64,000 nucleotides of DNA from Mycolicibacterium sp. HK-90 (GTDB taxonomy: Bacteria; Actinomycetota; Actinomycetes; Mycobacteriales; Mycobacteriaceae), in assembly GCF_030486405.1 (NCBI RefSeq), contig NZ_CP129613.1, positions 3,658,001 to 3,722,000 on the forward strand, in the 5' to 3' direction. Of this stretch, positions 40,455 through 49,685 are shown one piece after another. How positions within the stretch are numbered: the first letter of the stretch is position 1; every line of letters starts with the position of its first letter. Under the pieces are notes generated by a model. The model made no database searches and was not told the DNA's origin. It saw only the letters and a program-made list of their open reading frames with translations. The position numbers and the translations under genes were made by a program.

Positions 40455-41785
40455 GAAACGCGGAGTATGAGCGTGCATTTTCTAAAATGCAGACCCTCAG
40501 CTCGAAGGTAGACGCCGACATTCGGTCGCCGATTGACGATGTGAAGATCGACATTTCTCAACCTTGCATTATTATCGGCGGCAAGAATGGCGCTGGAAAG
40601 TCGCGTTTGCTTCGCTCAATTTGCGACGAAGACGGTGTCGCAGGCATCTATCTGGATCTGCACCACCTAATTGAGCAGGCTCTGATGATACTACGCTCAC
40701 GAACCGACTTTGACGCAATGACCGACGAATACGACGCCATGAAGCTCAGCGATGACACCGTCACAGCCATTCAGCAGATTGTCGGCCGAACATACTCAGC
40801 GATTGATTGGTTCTCGGTCGAAGTGGAGTCAGCCGAGAATGATGTTGCAGAGAAGTTCAAGTGGGGTGGCGACCAATCCCTTTTCCCATACTTTCGCGTA
40901 ACCTACAATGGGACGGAATATACTTCCCTTGAAATGGGCCTGGGCGAATTTAGCGTTCACTTTCTATTGTGGATACTTGAACAACACCGAGAATCAAGAT
41001 CTGTAACATTACTACTTGATGAACCGGACGCCTACTTGCCGCCCGTGGGTGTTTCTATATTATTGTATTACCTGGTCCATCTTTGCGAAAAGAAGAAGTG
41101 GAAGGTTATACTGTCCACGCATTCAGAGGAAATGATACGGATTGCGCGAAGGAGTAAGCTGTTCACCCTGCTCCGCACCGATGAAAGTGGCAAGATTAGC
41201 GCTTCGAACAGCTTAGAGAATCCTCATGCTGGCGACAGCTTACTAAGCTTTAAGGGAATGCGTCGTGTCTTATTCTGCGAGGACGAATCAGCGTACGTCC
41301 TAACCCGCGTACTTCTGCAGGCAGATGACCTCAGCTATATTCGCGAGACAACTATCGTGTGGGGAAACGGCCATGGATATCTACGCGCCCTAGAGGCCGC
41401 TATGCCGAGACCACCCCAGCCTGTTATCGAATTTGCTTATGTTTTTGATGGCGATCAGCGCAAAGATTTTGAACCTTCCAACGGGTCGCGATGGCCGGCG
41501 GTGTTTCTTCCCACCAATGACGATCCGGATACTCTATTCGTGAATCTTGCCTCCCACCTAGATGAGTTAGCCACTGCGCTTAGCACTCCAGCCAACCAAC
41601 TGCAGGAATTCCTCGACACACTCAATGGGAAAGAGCCACACGATTGGGTGAACGACCTCTGTGTCCAGTTTGGCCGTCAACAGACATTGGCATCTCTTGC
41701 GGCACTGTGGCGTGAACTCAATGCTGAGGAAGCAACACAATTCATTCGGGACGTGCACACTGTGCTTCCACCAACGAGCGATTGA
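40451..41785 (+). CDS. OLD-like AAA/ABC ATPase with TOPRIM-type C-terminus
   Basis: The 444-residue protein has an ABC/SMC-type ATPase head: Walker A GGKNGAGKS (43-51), Walker B VTLLLDEPDAYLPP and the H-loop LSTHSEEMI. After it comes a TOPRIM-like block with the acidic residues in RVLFCEDESA and FDGDQRK, the OLD-family ATPase-nuclease pattern seen in several phage-defence proteins. GTG 40451 overlaps the DUF262 stop (GTGA), so the two are translationally coupled. Codon use is AT-rich (a 60-base sample at 40981-41040 has 27 G+C, versus 42 in 42121-42180). No known system name is assigned. Confidence 0.83.
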   Translation: MRNAEYERAFSKMQTLSSKVDADIRSPIDDVKIDISQPCIIIGGKNGAGKSRLLRSICDEDGVAGIYLDLHHLIEQALMILRSRTDFDAMTDEYDAMKLSDDTVTAIQQIVGRTYSAIDWFSVEVESAENDVAEKFKWGGDQSLFPYFRVTYNGTEYTSLEMGLGEFSVHFLLWILEQHRESRSVTLLLDEPDAYLPPVGVSILLYYLVHLCEKKKWKVILSTHSEEMIRIARRSKLFTLLRTDESGKISASNSLENPHAGDSLLSFKGMRRVLFCEDESAYVLTRVLLQADDLSYIRETTIVWGNGHGYLRALEAAMPRPPQPVIEFAYVFDGDQRKDFEPSNGSRWPAVFLPTNDDPDTLFVNLASHLDELATALSTPANQLQEFLDTLNGKEPHDWVNDLCVQFGRQQTLASLAALWRELNAEEATQFIRDVHTVLPPTSD

Positions 41786-41836
41786 TGACGTAGCGCGACG
41801 ACAACTAATCGGCACGCAGAATTCTAGCGCCTGGCG

Positions 41837-41876
41837 TTGTTCCGCTGCCGGGCCCTCTGATTCGGCAGCGGAACAA
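41837..41876. terminator. 13-bp perfect hairpin between ATPase and tRNA genes
   Basis: Arms 41837-41849 and 41864-41876 are perfectly complementary over 13 bp, with a 14-nt loop. It lies 12 bp beyond the tRNA 3' end and could end both the tRNA transcript and the convergent ATPase operon. Confidence 0.7.
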
Positions 41877-41887
41877 GCAACCATCCG

Positions 41888-41958
41888 AGCGAGTGACGGG
41901 ATTCGAACCCGTGTAATCGGCTTTGCAGGCCGGTTCCTAGCCACTCAGACACACCCGC
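41888..41958 (-). tRNA. tRNA-Cys (anticodon GCA)
   Basis: The minus strand folds as a tRNA: a 7-bp acceptor stem (GCGGGTG/CACTCGC, one G-U), a D-arm with GG, an anticodon loop CTGCAAA (anticodon GCA), a variable loop and a T-arm ACGGG-TTCGAAT-CCCGT. The discriminator base is U, a Cys identity element. The anticodon stem has a C-A mismatch at its outer pair (27-43). CCA is not encoded. It borders the AT-rich island, and tRNA genes are frequent integration targets. Confidence 0.93.
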
Positions 41959-42019
41959 ATCGGTTGGCTACTGTGCCAGCCACGCGGGTGCGGGCCCATG
42001 GTTTCGATCGCAATGATCG

Positions 42020-42790
42020 CTATTCGTCGGCGTCATCCCCCACCGGTCGGCCGACCACCGCCCCGCCCTGCGGCCACCCGGCCGGCGAGTCCTCCCACGG
42101 TTCCTGCCTGCCGTAGGGCGTGAGGTCCAGGAAGGGGTAGCCCACCGCGCTGTGGTCGAGGCCGCGGGCGAAGGTCGAGTAGGTGTGGAAGACGTCGTCG
42201 CCCCGGCGCAGGAACACGCTGGCGCCGGGCCAGTCGCCACGGAGGTCCTCATCGGTGAAGCCGTCGGCCCGCAACTCGTCGGCGGTCTTGTAGTTGTATT
42301 CGATCGGCGCACGGGCCGGGTCGAGCGTCACGTGGTAGTCGTAGGTGAAGTCGCCGTCGCGCGACGAGTACCAGGGGAACGTCCAGCCGTGCTGGTCCCG
42401 GTAGGCCGCGATGCTGGCATACGGTGCCCGGGACACGCAGGCGAACGTGACGTCCTTGCAGTGCAACAGGTCTCGATCCCCTTCGGTGAAGGTCAGGTCG
42501 GCTGCAGCCGTGCAACTCGGGCAGCCCTGATCGATCGCGTCCATCCACATGAAGTGGTGGATGTAGAGCTGGCTGCGGCCCTCGAACATGTCCTGCAAGC
42601 GGACTTCGCCGTCGGGTCCCTCGAAGATGTAGTCCTTTTCCACCTTCACCATCGGCAGCCGACGACGTTGGGCGTTGACCGCATCGCGCAGGTGCGTCAC
42701 CTCGCGTTCGGCGGCCAGTAGCTTCTTGCGTGCCTCGAGCCACTCGTCGCGGGTGACAACGTCTGGGTAGGCATTGAGTGTCAGCGGCAT
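42020..42790 (-). CDS. DUF899-family thioredoxin-fold protein
   Basis: The 256-residue protein has DUF899 hallmarks: MPLTLNAYPDVVTRDEWLEA, FEGPDGEVRLQDMFEGRSQL, HHFMWMDAIDQGCPSCTAAA with a CPSC redox motif, and FPWYSSRDGDFTYD. The fold is thioredoxin-like, and a role in redox or detoxification is plausible but untested. GAGGAG lies 6 nt before the ATG at 42790. The gene is upstream of the tRNA on the same strand, with 61 bp between them. Confidence 0.88.
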   Translation of the reverse strand: MPLTLNAYPDVVTRDEWLEARKKLLAAEREVTHLRDAVNAQRRRLPMVKVEKDYIFEGPDGEVRLQDMFEGRSQLYIHHFMWMDAIDQGCPSCTAAADLTFTEGDRDLLHCKDVTFACVSRAPYASIAAYRDQHGWTFPWYSSRDGDFTYDYHVTLDPARAPIEYNYKTADELRADGFTDEDLRGDWPGASVFLRRGDDVFHTYSTFARGLDHSAVGYPFLDLTPYGRQEPWEDSPAGWPQGGAVVGRPVGDDADE

Positions 42791-42878
42791 CGAATCACTC
42801 CTCGTGTTGGTCCTATACGAGTGAGACCTGGGCTGCGGGCGAAACTCATCGCGCACGAGCGCGCGAAAAATCCTGGTG

Positions 42879-44294
42879 CTATGTGGCGTGTTGGGCAGCG
42901 GACACGCGCGCTCGCGGTGCAGAACGGAAGGTGGCGAGGGCCCCGAGCGCGGCCAGCACCGCGAATGCCGCGAACAGCCCGCGCGCTGCCACCGCATCGC
43001 CGGCGACGCTGAGGTTGACGACGACACCCGCCAACCCCGCACCCAAGGCACCGGAGATCAATTGCACGGTGTTGATCGCAGCTGCCGCGGCCGGGCCCTC
43101 AGCCGGATCGTCGACACTGCCCATCGCCCACGCGGACAGATGCGGCCAGGCGATACCGATGCCGGCACCGCTGAGCACCAGCGCCACCGCCCACGTCGCG
43201 ACCAACCAGGGCGCCATCCCGTCCCGGATCAGCAGCGCCCCGGCCGCCAGGCCGGTCGCCATCACGAGCGGCGCGAACGCCACCGACCGCGCGATCACCC
43301 GCCGATTCTGCAGCGATGCGCTGACGATCTCCCCCGCCGTCCAGCCGACCGACAACACCGAGCCGAAGAACCCGGCTGCCACCGGGGTCAGATGGGCGAG
43401 CCGTTGACCGAACAGCGGCACGTACATCACGACCATGGTGGCGGCCATCAGCACGCCGAGGCTCAGGTAGATCCACTTGAGCGGGCCGGGCCCGAAAGTG
43501 CTGGGCGGCAGGACCGATGCGCGGGTCCGACGGTCGACGAACACGAACCCGACCGCCAGCGCCACACCCAACACGAGCAGCGCCGCAGTCGCCCGCAGAT
43601 CGTGCGGTATCCCGGCCACACTGATCGCCATCGCCGCAGCCCCCAGCAGCGTCAGTGACGCCACCGGAATGCCCGGGGGCGCGGTCGACGTGGTGGCCCG
43701 GGCCGGTAATGCGACGGGTACCAGTGCCGCCATCGCGACGGCCAGGACCACCAGGATCCCGAAGGCCCACCGCCAGTGCCCGAACTGCGCGAACAGCCCG
43801 CCCGCCGCGGGGCCGATCACGGTGCCGACGCCCCACATCGCCGAAACGAGGGCAGATGCCTTGGTCCACAAGGTATTCGGCAGCGCCGTGTTGATCACCG
43901 CGTAGCCGAGACCGGCCAGCATCCCGCCCGCGAAACCCTGCACCGTGCGCCCGGCGAGCATCACCTCCATACTCGGGGCCAGCGCGCAGAGCAAGCTCCC
44001 GGCACCGAACACCGTGAGCCCCAAGAGATATGCCCGTCGCGGTCCCAACCGCATCAACGTCGAATGAACGGTGGTGGCCGCCACGACCGAGGCAACCAGG
44101 TACACCGTCGTCACCCAGGCGTAGAACCGGTGCCCACCGATCTCGGCCACCGCGCTGGGCAGCAGGCTGATGGTCAGGAACTCGTTGGTGGCGTACAGCA
44201 GCACACCGCCGGCCAACACGGTGGATGCGCCCAGGTGCCGGGCGCCCAGCAGGTGCCGCCAGGTGCCGGCATCCGGCGTCACGGTATCGGTCAC
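42879..44294 (-). CDS. MFS efflux transporter (Rv1634-like)
   Basis: The 471-residue protein has about 14 predicted membrane helices. Its MFS features include YAWVTTVYLVASVVAAT, LGPRRAYLLGLTVFGAGSL (motif A-like loop) and GRTVQGFAGGMLAGLGY (motif B-like Arg). It fits the drug:H+ antiporter 2 class. The position beside uvrB matches Rv1634, annotated as a possible drug-efflux membrane protein. GTG at 44294 lies 7 nt after TAGCGT, a leaderless arrangement. The substrate is unknown. It reads in the same direction as uvrB but has its own promoter box. Confidence 0.88.
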   Translation of the reverse strand: MTDTVTPDAGTWRHLLGARHLGASTVLAGGVLLYATNEFLTISLLPSAVAEIGGHRFYAWVTTVYLVASVVAATTVHSTLMRLGPRRAYLLGLTVFGAGSLLCALAPSMEVMLAGRTVQGFAGGMLAGLGYAVINTALPNTLWTKASALVSAMWGVGTVIGPAAGGLFAQFGHWRWAFGILVVLAVAMAALVPVALPARATTSTAPPGIPVASLTLLGAAAMAISVAGIPHDLRATAALLVLGVALAVGFVFVDRRTRASVLPPSTFGPGPLKWIYLSLGVLMAATMVVMYVPLFGQRLAHLTPVAAGFFGSVLSVGWTAGEIVSASLQNRRVIARSVAFAPLVMATGLAAGALLIRDGMAPWLVATWAVALVLSGAGIGIAWPHLSAWAMGSVDDPAEGPAAAAAINTVQLISGALGAGLAGVVVNLSVAGDAVAARGLFAAFAVLAALGALATFRSAPRARVSAAQHAT

Positions 44295-44339
44295 GTCGAT
44301 GACGCTAAAGGCTGAACCGCCGTTGAGGTCAAGCCCGGC

Positions 44340-46499
44340 TCACTTCAAGCCGGCCGCGTCCATCCCCCGCAACTCCTTCTTCAGATCCTGGATCTCGTCG
44401 CGGATCCGGGCCGCCAACTCGAACTGCAGATCACGGGCAGCAGCCATCATCTGCTCGGTCAGATCCTTGATCAGATCGGCCAACTCGGCCCGCGGCATGT
44501 TGGTGGTGTCGCGGCCTTCCACGATGCCGGCACTGACCGCCCGACCGGGCTCGCCCTGGGCCCGCCGGCCACGTGAGGCATTGCGGCCGGAGCCACCCAC
44601 CTCGACCGATTCACTGTCGTCGGCCTCGCGGTACACCTGATCGAGAATGTCGGCGATCTTCTTGCGCAGCGGCTGCGGGTCGATGCCGTTGGCCTCGTTG
44701 TAGGCGATCTGCTTGGCCCTACGACGTTCGGTCTCGTCGATCGCCTCACGCATCGAGTCCGTGATCTTGTCGGCGTACATGTGCACTTCGCCCGACACGT
44801 TGCGGGCCGCACGACCGATGGTCTGGATCAGGCTGCGCGTGGAGCGCAGGAAGCCCTCCTTGTCGGCGTCGAGAATCGCGACCAGCGACACCTCGGGCAG
44901 GTCCAGCCCCTCACGCAGGAGGTTGATACCGACCAGCACGTCGTACTCGCCGAGACGCAGCTGCCGCAGCAACTCGACGCGGCGCAGCGTGTCGACCTCG
45001 GAGTGCAGATACCGAACCTTGATGCCGAGTTCCAGCAGGTAGTCGGTGAGGTCCTCGGCCATCTTCTTGGTCAGCGTGGTGACCAGCACCCGCTCGTCGC
45101 GTTCCGTGCGGGTGCGGATCTCGCCGATCAGGTCGTCGATCTGGCCCTTCGTCGGCTTCACCACCACCTTGGGATCGACCAGACCGGTCGGCCGGATCAC
45201 CTGTTCGACGAACTCGCCGCCGGCCTGACTGATCTCATACGCGCCCGGGGTCGCCGACAGGTATACCGTCTGTCCGATCCGGTCGGCGAATTCCTCCCAG
45301 GTCAACGGCCGGTTGTCGACCGCCGAGGGCAGCCGGAACCCAAAGTCGACCAGGTTGCGCTTGCGCGACATGTCCCCCTCGTACATGCCGCCGATCTGGG
45401 GCACCGTGACGTGGGATTCGTCGATGACGAGCAGGAAGTCCTCGGGGAAATAGTCCAGCAGCGTCGCGGGCGCCGAGCCGGCCGGCCGGCCGTCGATGTG
45501 GCGCGAGTAGTTCTCGATGCCCGAGCAGAAGCCGACCTGCTTCATCATCTCGACGTCGTAGTTGGTGCGCATCCGCAGCCGCTGGGCTTCCAGCAGCTTG
45601 CCCTGCCCCTCCAGCTCGGCCAGCCGGTCCTCGAGTTCGGCCTCGATGGTCGAGATCGCGTGCGCCATCCGCTCCGGGCCCGCAACGTAGTGGGTGGCCG
45701 GGAAGATTCGGAGTGAGTCGACCTGGCGGACGATGTCACCGGTCAGCGGGTGCAGGTAGTACAGCGCCTCGATCTCGTCGCCGAAGAACTCGATGCGCAC
45801 CGCGAGCTCCTCATACGACGGGATGATCTCCACGGTGTCGCCCCGCACCCGGAACGTGCCGCGGGTGAACGCCATGTCGTTGCGGTTGTACTGGACATCC
45901 ACGAGCAACCGCAGCAAGCCGTCGCGTGGTACCTCCTGGCCGACCTCCAGCTCGACCGAGCGATCGAGGTAGGACTGCGGCGTACCGAGGCCGTAGATGC
46001 ACGACACCGAGGCGACCACCACCACGTCGCGCCGGGACAGCAGGCTCGAGGTCGCCGAGTGCCGCAACCGCTCGACGTCGTCGTTGATCGAGCTGTCCTT
46101 CTCGATGTAGGTGTCGGTCTGGGCGATGTACGCCTCGGGCTGGTAGTAGTCGTAGTACGAGACGAAGTACTCAACGGCGTTGTGCGGCAACATCTCCCGC
46201 AACTCGTTAGCCAGCTGGGCGGCAAGCGTCTTGTTCGGCGCCATCACCAGGGTGGGCCGCTGCAGCCGCTCGATCAGCCACGCCGTGGTGGCCGACTTGC
46301 CGGTACCCGTCGCGCCGAGCAGCACGACGTCGCGTTCACCACCCTTGATCCGGCGCTCCAGCTCGTCGATGGCGGCCGGCTGGTCACCCGCCGGGTCGTA
46401 CTCACTGACCACCTCGAACCGTGCGCCGGTCCGGACGATCTCATCGACAGCCCGGTACTCCGAATGCGCGAGCACGGGGTGTTCGGTCGCGAAGGCCAT
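44340..46499 (-). CDS. uvrB: Excinuclease ABC subunit B
   Basis: UvrB verifies damage loaded by UvrA and recruits UvrC. The 719-residue product has helicase motif I ([10 protein letters not shown]), the damage-probing beta-hairpin ([19 protein letters not shown]), DEAD-like [11 protein letters not shown], motif VI region QTIGRAARN and a C-terminal UVR domain ([18 protein letters not shown]) that contacts UvrC. ATG at 46499 is chosen: TAGGCT lies 7 nt upstream, whereas the in-frame extension to 46631 lacks signals and is not conserved. It matches Rv1633. Confidence 0.98.
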   Translation of the reverse strand: MAFATEHPVLAHSEYRAVDEIVRTGARFEVVSEYDPAGDQPAAIDELERRIKGGERDVVLLGATGTGKSATTAWLIERLQRPTLVMAPNKTLAAQLANELREMLPHNAVEYFVSYYDYYQPEAYIAQTDTYIEKDSSINDDVERLRHSATSSLLSRRDVVVVASVSCIYGLGTPQSYLDRSVELEVGQEVPRDGLLRLLVDVQYNRNDMAFTRGTFRVRGDTVEIIPSYEELAVRIEFFGDEIEALYYLHPLTGDIVRQVDSLRIFPATHYVAGPERMAHAISTIEAELEDRLAELEGQGKLLEAQRLRMRTNYDVEMMKQVGFCSGIENYSRHIDGRPAGSAPATLLDYFPEDFLLVIDESHVTVPQIGGMYEGDMSRKRNLVDFGFRLPSAVDNRPLTWEEFADRIGQTVYLSATPGAYEISQAGGEFVEQVIRPTGLVDPKVVVKPTKGQIDDLIGEIRTRTERDERVLVTTLTKKMAEDLTDYLLELGIKVRYLHSEVDTLRRVELLRQLRLGEYDVLVGINLLREGLDLPEVSLVAILDADKEGFLRSTRSLIQTIGRAARNVSGEVHMYADKITDSMREAIDETERRRAKQIAYNEANGIDPQPLRKKIADILDQVYREADDSESVEVGGSGRNASRGRRAQGEPGRAVSAGIVEGRDTTNMPRAELADLIKDLTEQMMAAARDLQFELAARIRDEIQDLKKELRGMDAAGLK

Positions 46500-46512
46500 G
46501 CTCACCAGCCTA
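46500..46512 (-). promoter_or_regulatory. Leaderless promoter of uvrB
   Basis: Minus-strand TAGGCT (46512-46507) is 7 nt before the uvrB ATG. No LexA (SOS) box of the mycobacterial GAAC-N4-GTTC type is obvious immediately upstream. Confidence 0.45.
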
Positions 46513-46566
46513 GAACTGCGCACCGACAACTTCCGGTCGTGTTCACTCCCCGCGTAGTCTTGGGCC

Positions 46567-47073
46567 ATCCATCCTCCCAAGCACGAGACGTTCGACCTGG
46601 TGGCCCGCACGAACACCGACCCCAAGGGCATCGTACGGGCCGTCGACGTCTACACGGTCGAACCCTGGGGGCTGTACATGGCCAGGCCCACGCCCGGCCG
46701 GGCCCAGTTCCACTACCTCGAATCGTGGCTGCTGCCCGGCCTCGGACTGCGGGCCAGCATCTTCCACTTCAATCCCGGCCACGAGCGTGACCAGGACTTC
46801 TACCTCGACGTCGGCACCTACACCCCCGGGCCGTCGGTGTGGCAGTCCGAGGACCACTACCTGGACCTGGTGCTCCGCACCGGTCGGGGCGTCGAGCTGT
46901 GCGATGTCGACGAACTGCTCACCGCCGTCCGGCACGGCCTACTGACCCCCGAGGTCGGTGAGCAGGCCGTGCAAACCGCGGCCGCCGCGATCGAGGGCCT
47001 CGCCAGCTGCGACTATCGGCTCGATCAGTGGCTGTCCGGCAACGGAATGGCCCTCACGTGGCGGGCAGCGTAA
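46567..47073 (+). CDS. DUF402-domain protein (Rv1632c-like), probable ATC start
   Basis: The protein contains a DUF402 beta-barrel: [34 protein letters not shown] and [16 protein letters not shown]402 members include nucleoside di/triphosphate phosphatases; activity here is untested. Conserved relatives begin with a residue pattern like HPPKHExFD; in this frame that pattern follows an ATC codon at 46567, and TAGTCT (46555-46560) is 6 nt upstream. The most conservative conventional start is GTG at 46600 (157 aa), which would delete the first 11 conserved residues. Either the true start is a non-canonical ATC or the N-terminus has changed. Confidence 0.8.
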   Translation: MHPPKHETFDLVARTNTDPKGIVRAVDVYTVEPWGLYMARPTPGRAQFHYLESWLLPGLGLRASIFHFNPGHERDQDFYLDVGTYTPGPSVWQSEDHYLDLVLRTGRGVELCDVDELLTAVRHGLLTPEVGEQAVQTAAAAIEGLASCDYRLDQWLSGNGMALTWRAA

Positions 47074-47084
47074 GGTCAGGATTC

Positions 47085-47657
47085 ATGAGTTCAGCTAAGT
47101 ACGTCTGGGGAGTCCTCCCCGCGCTGGCAGGACTGCTCACCGGCGCACTGTTGATCCCCGCTGTGGCACAGGCCGACCCCGAGGCGCCGCCGCAGGTCGA
47201 GCCGCTACCCGACCAGCAACTCCACAACGTCACCTACCGCGCCCGGATCGACGGGGTGTCCCGCAACGCGACGATCGCCTACAAGATCGACGACGACAAC
47301 GTCAACACCGCGGACCCCTCCATGCTGCCGGGCCGGATCTTCGAAGCCACCGGTGTGGTGTCGGATCCGGGTTCCGCCGGAATGTCGGTACGCATCGACT
47401 GGCCGTACTCGGCGAACCTTCACTGCGAAATCCTGGTGGACGACCAGATCGTGGCCCAGGCCGACACCTTCGTCGCACCGCGGCTGACCCGGCCCAAGGA
47501 CGACCCGAGCTACGGCAGCCTGCCCTGCGGAGCCCCGCTGAACACGCCGGTGCCCGGCACGATCGCCGACCCGGCGGCGCCGGCTTATCCAGCGCTCGCG
47601 CCACCCGCGGATCCGGCGCTCCCACCGGCACCGGAACCGGCCCCACCGGCCGCCTGA
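47085..47657 (+). CDS. Secreted mycobacterial protein with Pro/Ala-rich tail
   Basis: The 190-residue protein has a Sec signal peptide (hydrophobic LPALAGLLTGALLIPAV, likely cleavage after AQA at about residue 30), a beta-rich mature domain with two Cys (LHCEILVDD and SLPCGAPL) that may form a disulfide, and a Pro/Ala-rich C-terminus (PALAPPADPALPPAPEP). It resembles a family of unannotated secreted mycobacterial proteins. ATG 47085 follows a weak TAAGGT box by 8 nt. It is on the same strand as the DUF402 gene, 11 bp downstream. Confidence 0.8.
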   Translation: MSSAKYVWGVLPALAGLLTGALLIPAVAQADPEAPPQVEPLPDQQLHNVTYRARIDGVSRNATIAYKIDDDNVNTADPSMLPGRIFEATGVVSDPGSAGMSVRIDWPYSANLHCEILVDDQIVAQADTFVAPRLTRPKDDPSYGSLPCGAPLNTPVPGTIADPAAPAYPALAPPADPALPPAPEPAPPAA

Positions 47658-47660
47658 GCG

Positions 47661-48395
47661 TCAGCGCTTGAGCCAGGACTCGACCGTGTGCCGGGTGTCG
47701 TTGATGTGGGCTTCCATCTCGGCCGCGGCCCGCTCCGGGTCACGGCTCTCGATCGCCTCGAGGATCGAGGCGTGGTAGTCGTTGGCGTTGGGCTCCAGCC
47801 GCCCGAAGATCGCACCGACCGGTAGCCACATCCGCCTTCGGGCGTCGGCGACGGCGTCCAGCAGACGGGCGTTCTGGGCCGCCTGGGCGATGCCCAGATG
47901 GAAAGCCGAGTCCAAGGTCTGGAAGTCGGTGGTGTGACGAGCCGACTGGTCGTTCATCGCCGTGTGCAACGCGGATTCCATGCCCTTGAGCAGCTTGCGG
48001 AGCTCGGCCAGATCGGTGGCACGCCGCCGTTCGGCCGCCAGCCGGGTGGCACCGGTCTCGACGACGACGCGATAGTCGAAGGCGTCGCGGACCTCGCGCT
48101 TGTTGCGGCGCAGTTCCCGGCGCATCTCCGCCGAGTCGTAGTGCGGCGCCTGGACGGTGAACCCGCCGCCCCGGCCGCGCCGGACGGTGATCAGACCATC
48201 GCGCTCGAGCACGGCCACCGCGGCGCGCACCGTGGTGCGGGAAACGTTGAGCACGTCGGACAGTTCGCGTTCGGTGGGCAACCGGTCACCAGGCCGGAAC
48301 TGGCCGAGTTCCAGGGCCCGCCGCATCTGGTCGACGACCAATTCATGGGCGGCGATCTGGCGGACCGGAACCAAGGCCGATTTGCCTGTTGACAT
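47661..48395 (-). CDS. GntR/FadR-family transcriptional regulator
   Basis: The 244-residue protein has an N-terminal GntR winged helix (GDRLPTERELSDVLNVSRTT, VLERDGLITVRRGRGGGF) and a C-terminal all-helical FadR-type FCD effector domain (RDAFDYRVVVETGATRLAAE, FHLGIAQAAQNARL) with His/Asp residues placed for metal and carboxylate ligands. ATG 48395 is preferred with GAAGGGGGG upstream. Target genes are not obvious; no adjacent catabolic operon is present, so it may act elsewhere. It is convergent with the secreted-protein gene, with stops 3 bp apart. Confidence 0.9.
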   Translation of the reverse strand: MSTGKSALVPVRQIAAHELVVDQMRRALELGQFRPGDRLPTERELSDVLNVSRTTVRAAVAVLERDGLITVRRGRGGGFTVQAPHYDSAEMRRELRRNKREVRDAFDYRVVVETGATRLAAERRRATDLAELRKLLKGMESALHTAMNDQSARHTTDFQTLDSAFHLGIAQAAQNARLLDAVADARRRMWLPVGAIFGRLEPNANDYHASILEAIESRDPERAAAEMEAHINDTRHTVESWLKR

Positions 48396-48497
48396 GCGCC
48401 CCCCTTCGGACGCCCCAAAAGTACCGCACGGCCAGAACCACGGTGCGGACATTCACCCGCTGATTCTCCGGGGGCCAAACCCGGTGCAGCCCAAGGA

Positions 48498-49661
48498 CTA
48501 AGGCTGCCAGCCCGTCGCGTCCGCCCACTCCCAGGCGCGCCGGTAGGCATCGAGGAACCACGGCTCTTTGGCCACGGCGTAATCGGGGGCCGTCAGCGCG
48601 GCGCGCTTGGCGGCCAGGTAGTCGGCGTGCACGCCCGGGTTGTCCCGCAGCCAGTCGACGAACATCAGCGCGAACCGCTGGTTGGGCCAGCCATCCACCC
48701 GGATATGCACATTGGTCGGCCGGCCCGGATCCGCCGAGGCGTGGAAACGCTTGTGCCACACCGCCGGATCGTCACTGTGCGGGGTGTCCGTGGTGATACC
48801 CGGCACCACCGGGTATCCGGCCGTCAACAGGGCGTCGGCAAGTTCGTCGGCGACAGCCAGTGACTGCACGGTCACCTGCACATCGATGACATCCTTGGCG
48901 TCCAACCCGGGAACGGCCGTCGACCCGATGTGGTCGATACGCACTGCACGGTGTCCGCATGCGGTGTTCAGCCGCGCGACGACCCGGCGGGCCTGATCCG
49001 GCCAGGTCGGGTCGTAGGGCACCACGGCGGGGTCGCGACGGGCCGGCTGGCGGATCTTCAGGTTGTGCGCGAACGGCAGGATCCGCTCGTGCCACAGGGC
49101 GCGGGCCTGTTCGACGACGGCGCCGGGGCTACCCGAGTTGTCCAGCCACACATCGGCGACCGCCCGGCGCTGCTCCTCGGTGGCCTGCGCGGCGATCCGG
49201 GCCCGGGCGTCCTCCTCGGTGAATCCGCGGTACTCGATGAGCCGCTTGACGCGGATTTCCGGGTCGGCGTTCACCACGATCACCAGCGGGAACATGGGTG
49301 CCATCTGGGACTCCACCAACAGTGGGATGTCCTCGACGATCACGGCGTCTTCGTGGGCCGCCGCGATCAGCTCAGACCGGCGGTGCGCCACCAGCGGATG
49401 CACGATGCCGTTCAGGGTGGCGCGCTTCTCGTCGTCGCTGAACGCGACCGCCGCCAGGGCCGGGCGGTTCAGCGCCCCTTCGGGTAGCAGGATCCCGTCA
49501 CCGAACGCCACGACGAGCTTGGCCAGACCTTCGGTTCCCGGTTCGACCACCTCACGCGCGATGACGTCGCCGTCGACGATGATGCCGCCGAGATCGCTGA
49601 ATGTGGCCGACACTGTTGACTTCCCGGCGCCGATACCGCCGGTTAACCCGATACGAAGCAC
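48498..49661 (-). CDS. coaE: Dephospho-CoA kinase with C-terminal GrpB/UPF0157 domain
   Basis: CoaE phosphorylates dephospho-CoA in the last step of CoA synthesis. Residues 1-200 hold the kinase: P-loop LTGGIGAGKST, DGDVIAREVVEPG, HPLVAHRR and VEDIPLLVESQM. From about residue 213 a GrpB-like (UPF0157) nucleotidyltransferase-fold domain follows (VVPYDPTWPDQARRVV, RIDHIGSTAVPGLDAKDVID, FVDWLRDNPG). This fusion is the normal mycobacterial form; the tail aids enzyme stability. GTG 49661 is chosen, with CAGACT 7 nt upstream; the longer frame to 49778 runs through a palindromic repeat. It corresponds to Rv1631. Confidence 0.95.
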   Translation of the reverse strand: MLRIGLTGGIGAGKSTVSATFSDLGGIIVDGDVIAREVVEPGTEGLAKLVVAFGDGILLPEGALNRPALAAVAFSDDEKRATLNGIVHPLVAHRRSELIAAAHEDAVIVEDIPLLVESQMAPMFPLVIVVNADPEIRVKRLIEYRGFTEEDARARIAAQATEEQRRAVADVWLDNSGSPGAVVEQARALWHERILPFAHNLKIRQPARRDPAVVPYDPTWPDQARRVVARLNTACGHRAVRIDHIGSTAVPGLDAKDVIDVQVTVQSLAVADELADALLTAGYPVVPGITTDTPHSDDPAVWHKRFHASADPGRPTNVHIRVDGWPNQRFALMFVDWLRDNPGVHADYLAAKRAALTAPDYAVAKEPWFLDAYRRAWEWADATGWQP

Positions 49662-49685
49662 GCCCGACAGTCTGTCAGGGCGCGG

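Noticed and set aside
39180..41880. Site-specific insertion with tRNA-derived direct repeats
   Set aside because: I could not find a copy of the tRNA 3' end near the left edge and there is no integrase gene, so the mechanism of acquisition is left open.
45750..46790. Plus-strand frame overlapping uvrB 5' end
   Set aside because: Antisense to conserved uvrB motifs and overlapping the better supported DUF402 gene in another frame.
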